A stretch of 5,381 nucleotides of DNA from an uncultured Porphyromonas sp. (GTDB taxonomy: Bacteria; Bacteroidota; Bacteroidia; Bacteroidales; Porphyromonadaceae), in assembly GCA_902465775.1 (NCBI GenBank), contig CABQOJ010000093.1, positions 1-5,381 on the forward strand. Reading direction: 5' to 3'. Positions 1 through 5,381 of this stretch are shown here, in pieces; positions within the stretch are counted from its first letter, which is position 1, and the number at the start of each line of letters is the position of its first letter. The notes beneath the pieces were generated by a model. That model was not told the origin of the DNA. It made no database searches and worked only from the letters and a program-made list of their open reading frames with translations. A program made the translations under genes and the position numbers.

Positions 1-356
1 TACCCGACGACCTCTACACCTACGAGCGGGAGACCCTCCGAGGCACCACCCTGCGAGACAGAGAGCGTGACCCAGAGCACCCGAAGCATATCATCGCCAC
101 CGCCTTCAGTCACATCTTCGCGGGAGGTTACGCTGCTGGTTACTACGGATATAAGTGGAGCGAGATGCTCGCTACGGACGCTTTCGAGCGCTTTAGCGAG
201 GAGGGTATCTTCTCTCCGACGGTCGCCTCCGACTTCCGGCATCAGATCTTGGAGCGGGGAGACGAGCTTGACCCGATGGAGCTCTACGTACAGTTTCGAG
301 GGCGCAAACCTACGCTCGCTGCGATGCTCAAGCGCGACGGCATTACAGCTAACTAA
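1..356 (+). CDS. M3-family zinc oligopeptidase, C-terminal part (5' end outside window)
   Basis: This is the last 117 codons of a thermolysin-like M3 metallopeptidase (oligopeptidase A / peptidyl-dipeptidase Dcp group), read in the frame that starts at base 3 and ends at the TAA at 354-356. Visible residues 35-54 carry the FSHIFAGGYAAGYYGYKWSE block that is diagnostic of the family. Its His (residue 37) and tyrosines (43, 47, 48, 50) match the conserved substrate-binding region known from M3 enzymes. The ending, FRGRKPTL followed by LKRDGI, is also typical of the C-terminus. The zinc-binding HExxH motif must lie upstream of the window; full-length relatives are about 680-700 residues. These enzymes usually degrade short peptides in the cytoplasm or periplasm, and which applies cannot be seen here. 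The block FSHIFAGGYAAGYY plus the DPMELY...FRGR ending fit both PrlC/OpdA and Dcp, so I give no symbol. The ATG at 165 is internal, not the start. Confidence 0.93.
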   Translation, partial: PDDLYTYERETLRGTTLRDRERDPEHPKHIIATAFSHIFAGGYAAGYYGYKWSEMLATDAFERFSEEGIFSPTVASDFRHQILERGDELDPMELYVQFRGRKPTLAAMLKRDGITAN

Positions 357-361
357 AGGAG
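356..361 (+). promoter_or_regulatory. Shine-Dalgarno sequence of the lamin-tail protein gene
   Basis: AAGGAG sits 7 bases before the ATG at 369 and shares its first base with the TAA stop of the upstream peptidase gene. Such a full match is not required in Bacteroidota, many of whose genes lack one, so here it helps to fix the start codon. It also suggests that translation of the two genes may be linked on one transcript. Confidence 0.75.
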
Positions 362-368
362 AAAAGCT

Positions 369-2783
369 ATGCGCCTTCGCTGGATCTGGTTCGTACTCCT
401 CTTAGGCTTGCTCAGCAGTTGGTCCGTCGTGGGGCAGTGGCAGGCGCATTTTGCCGATAGCGTGACGCTCTCGCCAGCTGTGTGGCAAGGGACGCTGGAC
501 AAGTTTCGCTGTGACCCCATCAGAGGGCTACAGCTCAACGACAGCAAGGCTAGTGGCACGACCAACTACGCCTACATCAAGGCGTACGTGACTACCAGCA
601 AGCAGATGACCTGGCATGGCAAGGTGCGACTGGACTACACCCCGACGAAGAGCAACAATGTGAAGCTCCCGCTCTACTGCTACGAAGCTCTAGGTGACGG
701 CACCTTCAACTATGTGGTGCTCAAGATGGAGGACAACCAATGCTTGCGTCTTGCTGAGTCTCGTCTTGCACTACAAAAGAGCGGTCAGGTGAAGACGCTC
801 TCGTCCTACGAACTCTTGACCTACAACTACTTTGAGGAGATGCGCCAAGAGGGTGGGGTAGTTGACTTTGTCCTACAGTACGACCCGACGGCCGAGACGC
901 GCTGGTCCCTGTGGGTCAGGCATCGAGACGGTGACCTCTATAAGCCTGTGGGAAGCGCTGGTAGCACGAAGCCTTTAGCTAGCCAATACAAACGATACTC
1001 GCTCTTCTTCGCTTGCGAGTATAGCAAGTCCCGGGCGCAGCACAGTTCGCTGGAGTTCCTAGACATTTACCCCTCACTGGTCTCGCCTGACGAGCTACTC
1101 GGCGAGCGCAACGTGGTGCCTGCGAAAGACTTCTACAAGTCGTTCGACCAGAGAGACTCGCACACGGTCGAGGTGCTTTGCGCCGAACCTGCCGACCTCT
1201 CTACGGCGACCATTGTCGTGGCGCCTTCGTGGGGCCAGCTCACCACCGCTGCCGAGGGCAAAAGCATCTATATAAGGAGTGAGGCGGCGATTCCTGAGGG
1301 TGAGTATGCGGTCTCTTTCCGAGGCGTACGCACTGCCAGTGGGCTCAAGGTGGAGAATGCGATTTACAGGATAGCCGTCGAGTATGACCAGCCAAAGCCT
1401 CCGAAAGACCCATTGGCACTCACCTTTAGCGAGTTTATGGCAAATCCGCTCTCGGGCGCCTCTGAGTATATCGAGCTGCACAACCCTACGGGTCAAACGC
1501 TTGATGCCAGTGGCTACTCGGTCGGTGTATGGCGACAGGGCAAAGTGTCCACTTGGTATCCGCTGAGTAGTCGCTCCTGCCCGATTCCAGCGGGCGGGTA
1601 CCACGCCTTCACCACTTCGGTGGAGGGGATCACCGCTTTCTATGAGGCGCCGCGCGATAGCCTGACTCAGAGTGCGAGCTTGCCACAGCTTGCCAATAAT
1701 GGTTTCACCATCGAGCTGCTCCGCCATGCCGACTCAACGGTCGTGGAGACCTTTCGCTATGATCCAGCCCTCTTGGGCAAGCTGCGCAGTCAGCGTGGCG
1801 TAGCCCTCGAGCGATACATCTCGCCCACGGGCGACAAGAGCCAAGAGTTCTGGGGCGCTGCCACCCAGTCGGCACACTACGCTACGCCTGGCCAGCGCAA
1901 TAGCGTTCGTTCCTCGGGCGGTTCGCCTAGTGACACGACCCACGCCAGCGCTCTGCTGCCGCTCTACATTACCGAGATTATGGCTCGTCCTACGGTCGAC
2001 GGCTCCGAGTACATCGAGCTCTACAACCCCAACGACACCACGGTCAATACTGGGCACCTCGGACTGGTCATCGCACGCTCTGGTCACCCCTCCAAGGTCT
2101 ATCCGCTCCCGCCACACCCCGCGGGTGGCATCCCCCCACGGGGCTATCTGGCGCTCACACCGAGCACGCATCCGCTGGAGCGACTTTACTATGCTCAGCC
2201 CGACAGCCTGCTTCTCTTCCCCGAGATGCCTCAGCTCCCTGATAGCGAGTGTGCTATACGGCTCGTTCAGTTGGCAAACGATAGCATCGTCGAGGAGGTT
2301 TACTACGATATCAAGACCTTCCCCAAAGCTCTGCAAAAGGTCAAAGGCGTAGCTCAGGAACGCATCATCCCTGACAAGCAACCGCAAGACTTGAGCAACT
2401 GGACGGCTGCCGAGGCGTGGGCTAACTACGGGACGCCTGGTCGGCAAAACAGTGTCTACGGGCGCTCCTCCGCTTCTGGCGAAAGCCTCGACCTACCGAA
2501 GCAACGCACGCTCTTATCGCTACCACAGCTCGCCCGACTGGTGCTACAGGAGATCTCAGACGGTGAGACCACCTGCACAGCAACGCTATACGCCGTGGCG
2601 GGCTATCCACTCGCGCAGTATGACCACGCCAGTACGGATACCCTCTGCCGAGCCATCGTAGAGCGACAGAGCCTGACGGAGCTCTTGCCCGTGACCTACG
2701 CTACGCGCGCCATCCTCCTCGTGGAGCTACGCCATCCCGACCGCAAGCGCGCCTATCCCCTCGTCAGCATCATCGTCCATTGA
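369..2783 (+). CDS. Secreted lamin tail domain protein with two LTD copies
   Basis: An 804-residue exported protein. Residues 1-22 form a signal peptide: basic MRLR, a hydrophobic core, then SVVG before Gln23; there is no lipobox Cys. Residues 23-235 look like the jelly-roll (concanavalin A-like) region often found at the start of Bacteroidota lamin-tail proteins, with WQGTLDKF and LQLN motifs. Residues 236-340 resemble a SbsA/Big_5-type Ig-like domain (IPEGEYAVSFRG). Two lamin tail domains follow at 349-470 and 530-650, each with the hallmark E(F/I)MA.P, SEYIEL and (H/Y)NP segments. Each is followed by a linker with G-V-A-x-ER, a Trp and a TPG-x-x-NSV ending. Residues 737-804 form a last beta-rich domain resembling a degenerate FlgD-like or type IX sorting domain. 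The ATG at 369 is supported by an AAGGAG and the signal peptide. The protein is probably periplasmic, outer-surface or secreted. Lamin tail domains are thought to mediate binding or anchoring; the ligand is unknown. Confidence 0.88.
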   Translation: MRLRWIWFVLLLGLLSSWSVVGQWQAHFADSVTLSPAVWQGTLDKFRCDPIRGLQLNDSKASGTTNYAYIKAYVTTSKQMTWHGKVRLDYTPTKSNNVKLPLYCYEALGDGTFNYVVLKMEDNQCLRLAESRLALQKSGQVKTLSSYELLTYNYFEEMRQEGGVVDFVLQYDPTAETRWSLWVRHRDGDLYKPVGSAGSTKPLASQYKRYSLFFACEYSKSRAQHSSLEFLDIYPSLVSPDELLGERNVVPAKDFYKSFDQRDSHTVEVLCAEPADLSTATIVVAPSWGQLTTAAEGKSIYIRSEAAIPEGEYAVSFRGVRTASGLKVENAIYRIAVEYDQPKPPKDPLALTFSEFMANPLSGASEYIELHNPTGQTLDASGYSVGVWRQGKVSTWYPLSSRSCPIPAGGYHAFTTSVEGITAFYEAPRDSLTQSASLPQLANNGFTIELLRHADSTVVETFRYDPALLGKLRSQRGVALERYISPTGDKSQEFWGAATQSAHYATPGQRNSVRSSGGSPSDTTHASALLPLYITEIMARPTVDGSEYIELYNPNDTTVNTGHLGLVIARSGHPSKVYPLPPHPAGGIPPRGYLALTPSTHPLERLYYAQPDSLLLFPEMPQLPDSECAIRLVQLANDSIVEEVYYDIKTFPKALQKVKGVAQERIIPDKQPQDLSNWTAAEAWANYGTPGRQNSVYGRSSASGESLDLPKQRTLLSLPQLARLVLQEISDGETTCTATLYAVAGYPLAQYDHASTDTLCRAIVERQSLTELLPVTYATRAILLVELRHPDRKRAYPLVSIIVH
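1413..1907 (+). repeat. Internal protein repeat, copy 1: lamin tail domain plus TPG linker
   Basis: Residues 349-513 of the secreted protein. The copy has SEFMANP, SEYIEL at 365-370 (bases 1461-1478), HNPTG, LPQLANNGFTIEL, then a linker with GVALER at 477-482, W495 and ATPGQRNSV at 505-513. These landmarks recur in the same order in copy 2. The SEYIEL landmarks are 181 residues apart and the GVA.ER landmarks 183 apart, so the repeat length is well conserved although sequence identity is moderate. Confidence 0.85.
1956..2456 (+). repeat. Internal protein repeat, copy 2: lamin tail domain plus TPG linker
   Basis: Residues 530-696 of the same protein. The landmarks are ITEIMARP, SEYIEL at 546-551 (bases 2004-2021), YNPND, MPQLPDSECAIRL, then GVAQER at 660-665, W678 and GTPGRQNSV at 688-696. 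At the DNA level only short patches such as the SEYIEL codons stay close, which points to an old duplication rather than a recent one. Confidence 0.85.
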
Positions 2784-2795
2784 GATTTACCGCTG

Positions 2796-2826
2796 TCGTA
2801 TCGTGCTGTTTGTGTGGCGGATACGA
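2796..2826 (+). terminator. Weak stem-loop after the lamin-tail gene, possible 3' end
   Basis: TCGTATC (2796-2802) is perfectly complementary to GATACGA (2820-2826), giving a 7-bp stem with a 17-base loop that begins 13 bases after the stop codon. No T tract follows it on the rightward strand, so it is not a classical intrinsic terminator. It may mark or protect the mRNA 3' end, or be chance. Confidence 0.3.
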
Positions 2827-2841
2827 GTTGCAAAAATAGTC

Positions 2842-2875
2842 TCCCTCTTGGAACTCTCCGATCCCTAGGGAGGGA
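2842..2875 (+). terminator. Second weak stem-loop downstream of the lamin-tail gene
   Basis: TCCCTC (2842-2847) pairs with GAGGGA (2870-2875) across a 22-base gap, and inside it lies the perfect 10-base palindrome TCCCTAGGGA (2862-2871). The two foldings compete for the same bases. No T tract follows, so a role in ending the rightward transcript is only possible, not shown. Confidence 0.25.
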
Positions 2876-2879
2876 ATCT

Positions 2880-2963
2880 GAAATTCTTCGGACTTGAGAT
2901 TTCATTCTTCCGAACTTTCATTTCATTCTTCCGAAGTTTGATTTGGTTCTTCCGAAGAAATTC
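2880..2963. repeat. Inverted repeat at the ends of the 21-bp array
   Basis: GAAATTCTTCGGA at 2880-2892 is the reverse complement of TCCGAAGAAATTC at 2951-2963 except at one position (12 of 13). The arms enclose 58 bases holding repeat units 2 and 3. The pairing arises because unit 1 carries TTCGGA where the others carry TCCGAA, so unit 1 could also pair more briefly with units 2 or 3. A hairpin or cruciform is possible; its function is unknown. Confidence 0.65.
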
Positions 2964-2966
2964 TCG
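2883..2966. repeat. Array of four imperfect 21-bp tandem repeats
   Basis: Four direct units of exactly 21 bases start at 2883, 2904, 2925 and 2946. Units 2 and 3 agree best (ATTCTTCCGAA, then C or G, TTT, then C or G, ATTT). Unit 4 begins GTTCTTCCGAAG and then diverges; unit 1 has ATTCTTCGGAC in place of the TTCCGAA core. Cores lie at 2887, 2908, 2929 and 2950, always 21 bases apart. The array has no open frame of note and sits between two converging genes, outside any obvious promoter position. I do not recognise it as a named repeat family. Confidence 0.8.
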
Positions 2967-3029
2967 TTTTCCAGTGAGCTATTGGGCAATTCCTCCGTGG
3001 GAATGCGCTTGGCTGGCAAGGCTTCCCAG

Positions 3030-3065
3030 AAAAAAGCACCCCCACCTGCTGAGCGGTGAGGGTGC
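3030..3065 (-). terminator. Rho-independent terminator of the ABC exporter operon
   Basis: Read leftward, GCACCC (top strand 3036-3041) pairs with GGGTGC (3060-3065), then after a single C/A mismatch CACC (3043-3046) pairs with GGTG (3055-3058), with an 8-base loop at 3047-3054. Six consecutive A at 3030-3035 on the top strand give a U6 tract directly after the hairpin in the leftward transcript. It lies 29 bases beyond the permease stop codon. On the rightward strand no T run follows, so it acts mainly leftward. Confidence 0.9.
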
Positions 3066-3094
3066 TGATGCGATATGTTGCGGGGGGGATTTCG

Positions 3095-4438
3095 CTAGAT
3101 GCGGAGCCAGCTCCAGAGGTCGCGCAGGGAGGGTTTCTTGCCCGTGAAGAGGATGCCGACACGGTAGATACGTGCGGCTAGCCAGGCGATCCCAAAGGCG
3201 GTGAGATAGAGGAGCGCGATGCTGAGGATGAGCTCCCACAGGGCGACTCCATAGGGTAGTCGAACCATCATCACGAAGGGCGAGGAAAAGGGGATGATAC
3301 TGCCCCAGAAGGCCATTGCGCCATCGGGATTGTCCATGCTACCCATAGCGATATAGAAGCCGAGCATCATGATGAGGACGAAGGGCATCATAAACTGGCT
3401 GGCATCTTCGTCGCTCGAGACACTCGACCCGATCGCTGCAAAGAGCGAAGCGTAGAGGAGGTAGCCCCCGATGAAGTAGACGAGGAGCATGATGATGAGC
3501 TGTACGAAGTTGATACTCTGCAGCACCTCTAGGCTGGACTGCATCTCGGTGACGGAGTCCATACTCATACCGCCAGCGAGCCCGCCCATCTGTGCGGGGT
3601 CTAGCTGCGAGAGTGACGAGAGGTCGTAGACGCCACCGACGGCTACCAGTGAGCCTACGACAAAGATAATCCCTCCGAAGATCAACCAGATAGCGACCTG
3701 TGTCAGTCCGACGAGGAAGACACCGACCATCTTTGAGATCATCATCTCTATGGGTCGAACGGTGCTGACGATGACCTCCATGATGCGGTTCTTCTTTTCC
3801 TCTAGCACACCGCTCATCACCTGTCCCGAATAGTTGGACATGAAGGCGAGGATGATACCCGAGAGGACCATCCCGATGACACCAGCTAGCGAGCCACTAG
3901 ACTTAGCCTCCTCGCCCTTGGAGTCCCACTGATAGGTAGGCACGGAGATGGTGGTCTCCACATCGTCGATGATTTCGGGGAGCCCCTCTATATCATACTG
4001 AGCGATGCGCTGCTCTTTGAGCCGCTCGGTAAAAGCATCATTGATGTAGCGGACGATACCGTCGGGGAGCTTCTTGTAGGAGTAAAGGCTCCAGCCGTTG
4101 GGATTGTTCATCAGCGTGTCTTTTATGTAGAGGACTGCTGAGAGCCCCTCCTCCTCGAGCTTCGCCTTGTCGGTATAAGCCTCAAGCGGTTCGGAGCTTG
4201 GGATGAAAGTGTAGTACTCATTGTCAGCCAGCACGTCGCTATAGAGTCCCGTCTCGTCAATGACGGCAACACGCTCGTCACTGAGCGAACTCATACTGAC
4301 GTAGATAACGATAAAGAAGATAGCCGCAATGAGGATCGGGACGAGGAGGGTGGTGACGATGAAGGACTTCTTCTTGACACGCACCATGTATTCTCGCTCG
4401 ATAAGTATGGAGAGCTTGGAGGGTGATTTCTTGTTCAT
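3095..4438 (-). CDS. ABC-2 type exporter permease, NatB-like (COG1668 family)
   Basis: A 447-residue membrane protein, the translocation subunit of an ABC exporter. The N-terminus has the family's basic segment (EREYMVRVKKKSF) before the first membrane helix at about 25-48. A soluble loop at about 49-183, probably outside the cytoplasm, follows. A cluster of hydrophobic segments comes next, at about 184-200, 236-265, 309-336, 350-368, 377-393 and 401-422. Between helices two and three is the characteristic cytoplasmic stretch EEKKNRIMEVIVSTVRP (213-229), known in NatB-type permeases as the region contacting the ATPase. A Gly/Met-rich stretch at about 264-305 separates two helices. The ATG at 4436-4438 lies 14 bases after the ATPase stop and has no Shine-Dalgarno sequence, as is common in Bacteroidota. 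The pair is encoded together and must form one transporter. The substrate cannot be told; NatAB of Bacillus exports sodium, but relatives vary. Length is normal and I see no damage. Confidence 0.92.
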   Translation of the reverse strand: MNKKSPSKLSILIEREYMVRVKKKSFIVTTLLVPILIAAIFFIVIYVSMSSLSDERVAVIDETGLYSDVLADNEYYTFIPSSEPLEAYTDKAKLEEEGLSAVLYIKDTLMNNPNGWSLYSYKKLPDGIVRYINDAFTERLKEQRIAQYDIEGLPEIIDDVETTISVPTYQWDSKGEEAKSSGSLAGVIGMVLSGIILAFMSNYSGQVMSGVLEEKKNRIMEVIVSTVRPIEMMISKMVGVFLVGLTQVAIWLIFGGIIFVVGSLVAVGGVYDLSSLSQLDPAQMGGLAGGMSMDSVTEMQSSLEVLQSINFVQLIIMLLVYFIGGYLLYASLFAAIGSSVSSDEDASQFMMPFVLIMMLGFYIAMGSMDNPDGAMAFWGSIIPFSSPFVMMVRLPYGVALWELILSIALLYLTAFGIAWLAARIYRVGILFTGKKPSLRDLWSWLRI

Positions 4439-4452
4439 AAGAGTGGGGCTGG

Positions 4453-5381
4453 TTAAAGGGTGGTCGTAGCGGGCTGAGCTTGAGCCGTGGTGGTACGGAT
4501 GAAGATGTCTTGCATGGAGGGTATCTCCTGCGCTACCTCTAGGAGGTGCAGGTCGGTGGGGACCAGCTCAGCGAGAGCGCGTACGTCACGCTGCTGCGGG
4601 TCTTTGAGGCGGACGCGCATATCGTGTCCCTCACGCTTGATCTCGAGTAGCTCGATCTGCTGCTCGGTCAGGGGCTCGACCCAGTTGGGACGATACCCCT
4701 CGCCTGATATGAGTAGCGAAGCGATACCCTCAAAGTGGCTTCGCTTGACCTCGGTCACGTTGCCACGGAGCACCACCTTGCTTTGGTTGATGAGTGCGAT
4801 GTCGTCGCAGATCTCCTCGACGGACTGCATGTTGTGCGTGGAGAAGATGACGGCACAGCCGTTGTCTCGCAGCTCTAGGATCTCACGCTTGAGGAGCTCC
4901 GCATTGACTGGATCAAAACCGCTAAAGGGCTCGTCGAAGATGAGTAGCTTAGGACGGTGAATGACGGTGCAGATGAACTGAACCTTCTGCTGCATTCCCT
5001 TAGACAGCTCCTCGACCTTACGATGCCACCAGGGCATGATGTCAAATTTCTCAAACCAGTGCTTTAGCTCCTGCTGCGCCTCCTGTCGGGAGAGTCCGTG
5101 CAGACGAGCGAGGTAGATGGCTTGGTCACCGACCTTCATCTTCTTATAGAGCCCACGCTCCTCGGGGAGGTAGCCGATATGGCGTATGTCTTCGTAGGTC
5201 ATCTCCTGGCCGTTGAGCAGTACGGTGCCGCTGTCGGCGAGGAGGATTTTGTTGATGATCTTGATGAGGGTACTCTTGCCGGCACCGTTGGGACCGAGGA
5301 GTCCGAAGACGCTGTTGGGCTGTACCTGTATGGAGACATCGTCGAGGGCGAGGTGGTTCTTGTATCGCTTGACGATATGCT
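4453..5381 (-). CDS. ABC exporter ATPase, NatA-like with DUF4162 C-terminus (5' end outside window)
   Basis: 308 residues are visible, and the frame stays open to the right edge. The Met encoded at 5200-5202 is internal, because Walker A lies upstream of it. Numbering from the first full codon (5377-5379), Walker A GPNGAGKST is at 29-37 (bases 5269-5295). The Q-loop region reads IGYLPEERGLY at 68-78, the signature LSKGMQQ at 125-131, Walker B LLIFDEP at 145-151, the D-loop SGFDP at 153-157, and the switch His at 182 (STHNM). The usual Q-loop Gln is replaced by Pro-Glu, which is normal for this subfamily. Residues about 210-300 match the DUF4162 tail of NatA/YhaQ-type ATPases. The visible start, IVKRYKNHLALDDVS, is close to a normal N-terminus, so probably fewer than ten residues are missing. 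It is the cytoplasmic ATP-hydrolysing partner of the permease encoded next. The promoter is outside the window. Confidence 0.94.
   Translation of the reverse strand, partial: HIVKRYKNHLALDDVSIQVQPNSVFGLLGPNGAGKSTLIKIINKILLADSGTVLLNGQEMTYEDIRHIGYLPEERGLYKKMKVGDQAIYLARLHGLSRQEAQQELKHWFEKFDIMPWWHRKVEELSKGMQQKVQFICTVIHRPKLLIFDEPFSGFDPVNAELLKREILELRDNGCAVIFSTHNMQSVEEICDDIALINQSKVVLRGNVTEVKRSHFEGIASLLISGEGYRPNWVEPLTEQQIELLEIKREGHDMRVRLKDPQQRDVRALAELVPTDLHLLEVAQEIPSMQDIFIRTTTAQAQPATTTL

Larger units (their letters stand above)
2784..3094. other. Non-coding convergent intergenic region
   Basis: About 311 bases between the stop codons of two converging genes. I see no credible coding sequence: the short open frames here run through the terminator hairpin and have no ribosome binding site or recognisable product. 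It contains, left to right, two weak stem-loops, four imperfect 21-bp repeats, a featureless stretch at about 2967-3029, the terminator of the leftward operon, and a run of seven G at 3082-3088. Confidence 0.8.

Noticed and set aside
1095..2447. Long open frames on the leftward strand (1095-1727 and 1734-2447) opposite the lamin-tail gene
   Set aside because: Their translations are rich in Arg and low in recognisable motifs, as expected of antisense shadows in a G+C-rich gene. They lie opposite a well-supported signal-peptide protein with recognised domains.
2831..2838. TATTTTTG on the leftward strand matching the Bacteroides -7 promoter motif TAnnTTTG
   Set aside because: There is no TTG about 19-21 bases upstream on that strand, and it would only drive antisense transcription into the lamin-tail gene. 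A chance match in an AT-rich patch is more likely.
2883..2966. CRISPR-like array
   Set aside because: The 21-bp units are directly adjacent with no unique spacers, and no cas gene is present.
3082..3088. Run of seven G as a possible phase-variation tract
   Set aside because: It lies between the permease stop codon and its terminator, in neither a coding frame nor a promoter, so length changes would have no evident effect.
2923..3239. Short open frames across the intergenic region on both strands
   Set aside because: They cross the terminator hairpin and repeat array or overlap the permease gene. They have no ribosome binding site and no recognisable product.

Overview
The window looks like a chromosomal segment of a Bacteroidota bacterium, most likely Porphyromonas or a close relative. 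That placement is inference: it rests on a two-copy lamin-tail-domain secreted protein of the kind common in that phylum, a C-terminus faintly resembling a type IX secretion sorting domain, the lack of Shine-Dalgarno sequence before the ABC permease gene, and G+C that by eye is a little above half. No RNA gene, CRISPR array, insertion sequence or phage gene is visible.

The left half is transcribed rightward. It opens with the last 117 codons of an M3-family zinc oligopeptidase whose catalytic HExxH lies off the left edge. Twelve bases later, behind a clear AAGGAG ribosome binding site, comes an 804-residue exported protein. It has a signal peptide, an N-terminal jelly-roll-like region, an Ig-like domain, two lamin tail domains that are internal duplicates of each other, and a divergent C-terminal beta domain. 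The two genes are probably co-transcribed.

The right half is transcribed leftward and encodes a two-gene ABC-2 exporter of the NatA/NatB type. The ATPase enters from the right edge with perhaps only a few N-terminal residues missing, and is followed after 14 bases by the permease. A strong rho-independent terminator lies just after the permease stop codon.

The two transcription units converge on a non-coding stretch of about 311 bases (2784-3094). It holds two weak stem-loops after the rightward gene, an array of four imperfect 21-bp repeats whose ends form a near-perfect inverted repeat, and the leftward terminator. The repeat array is the least explained structure here. The genes belong to recognisable families, and I see no convincing evidence of a wholly new multi-gene system.
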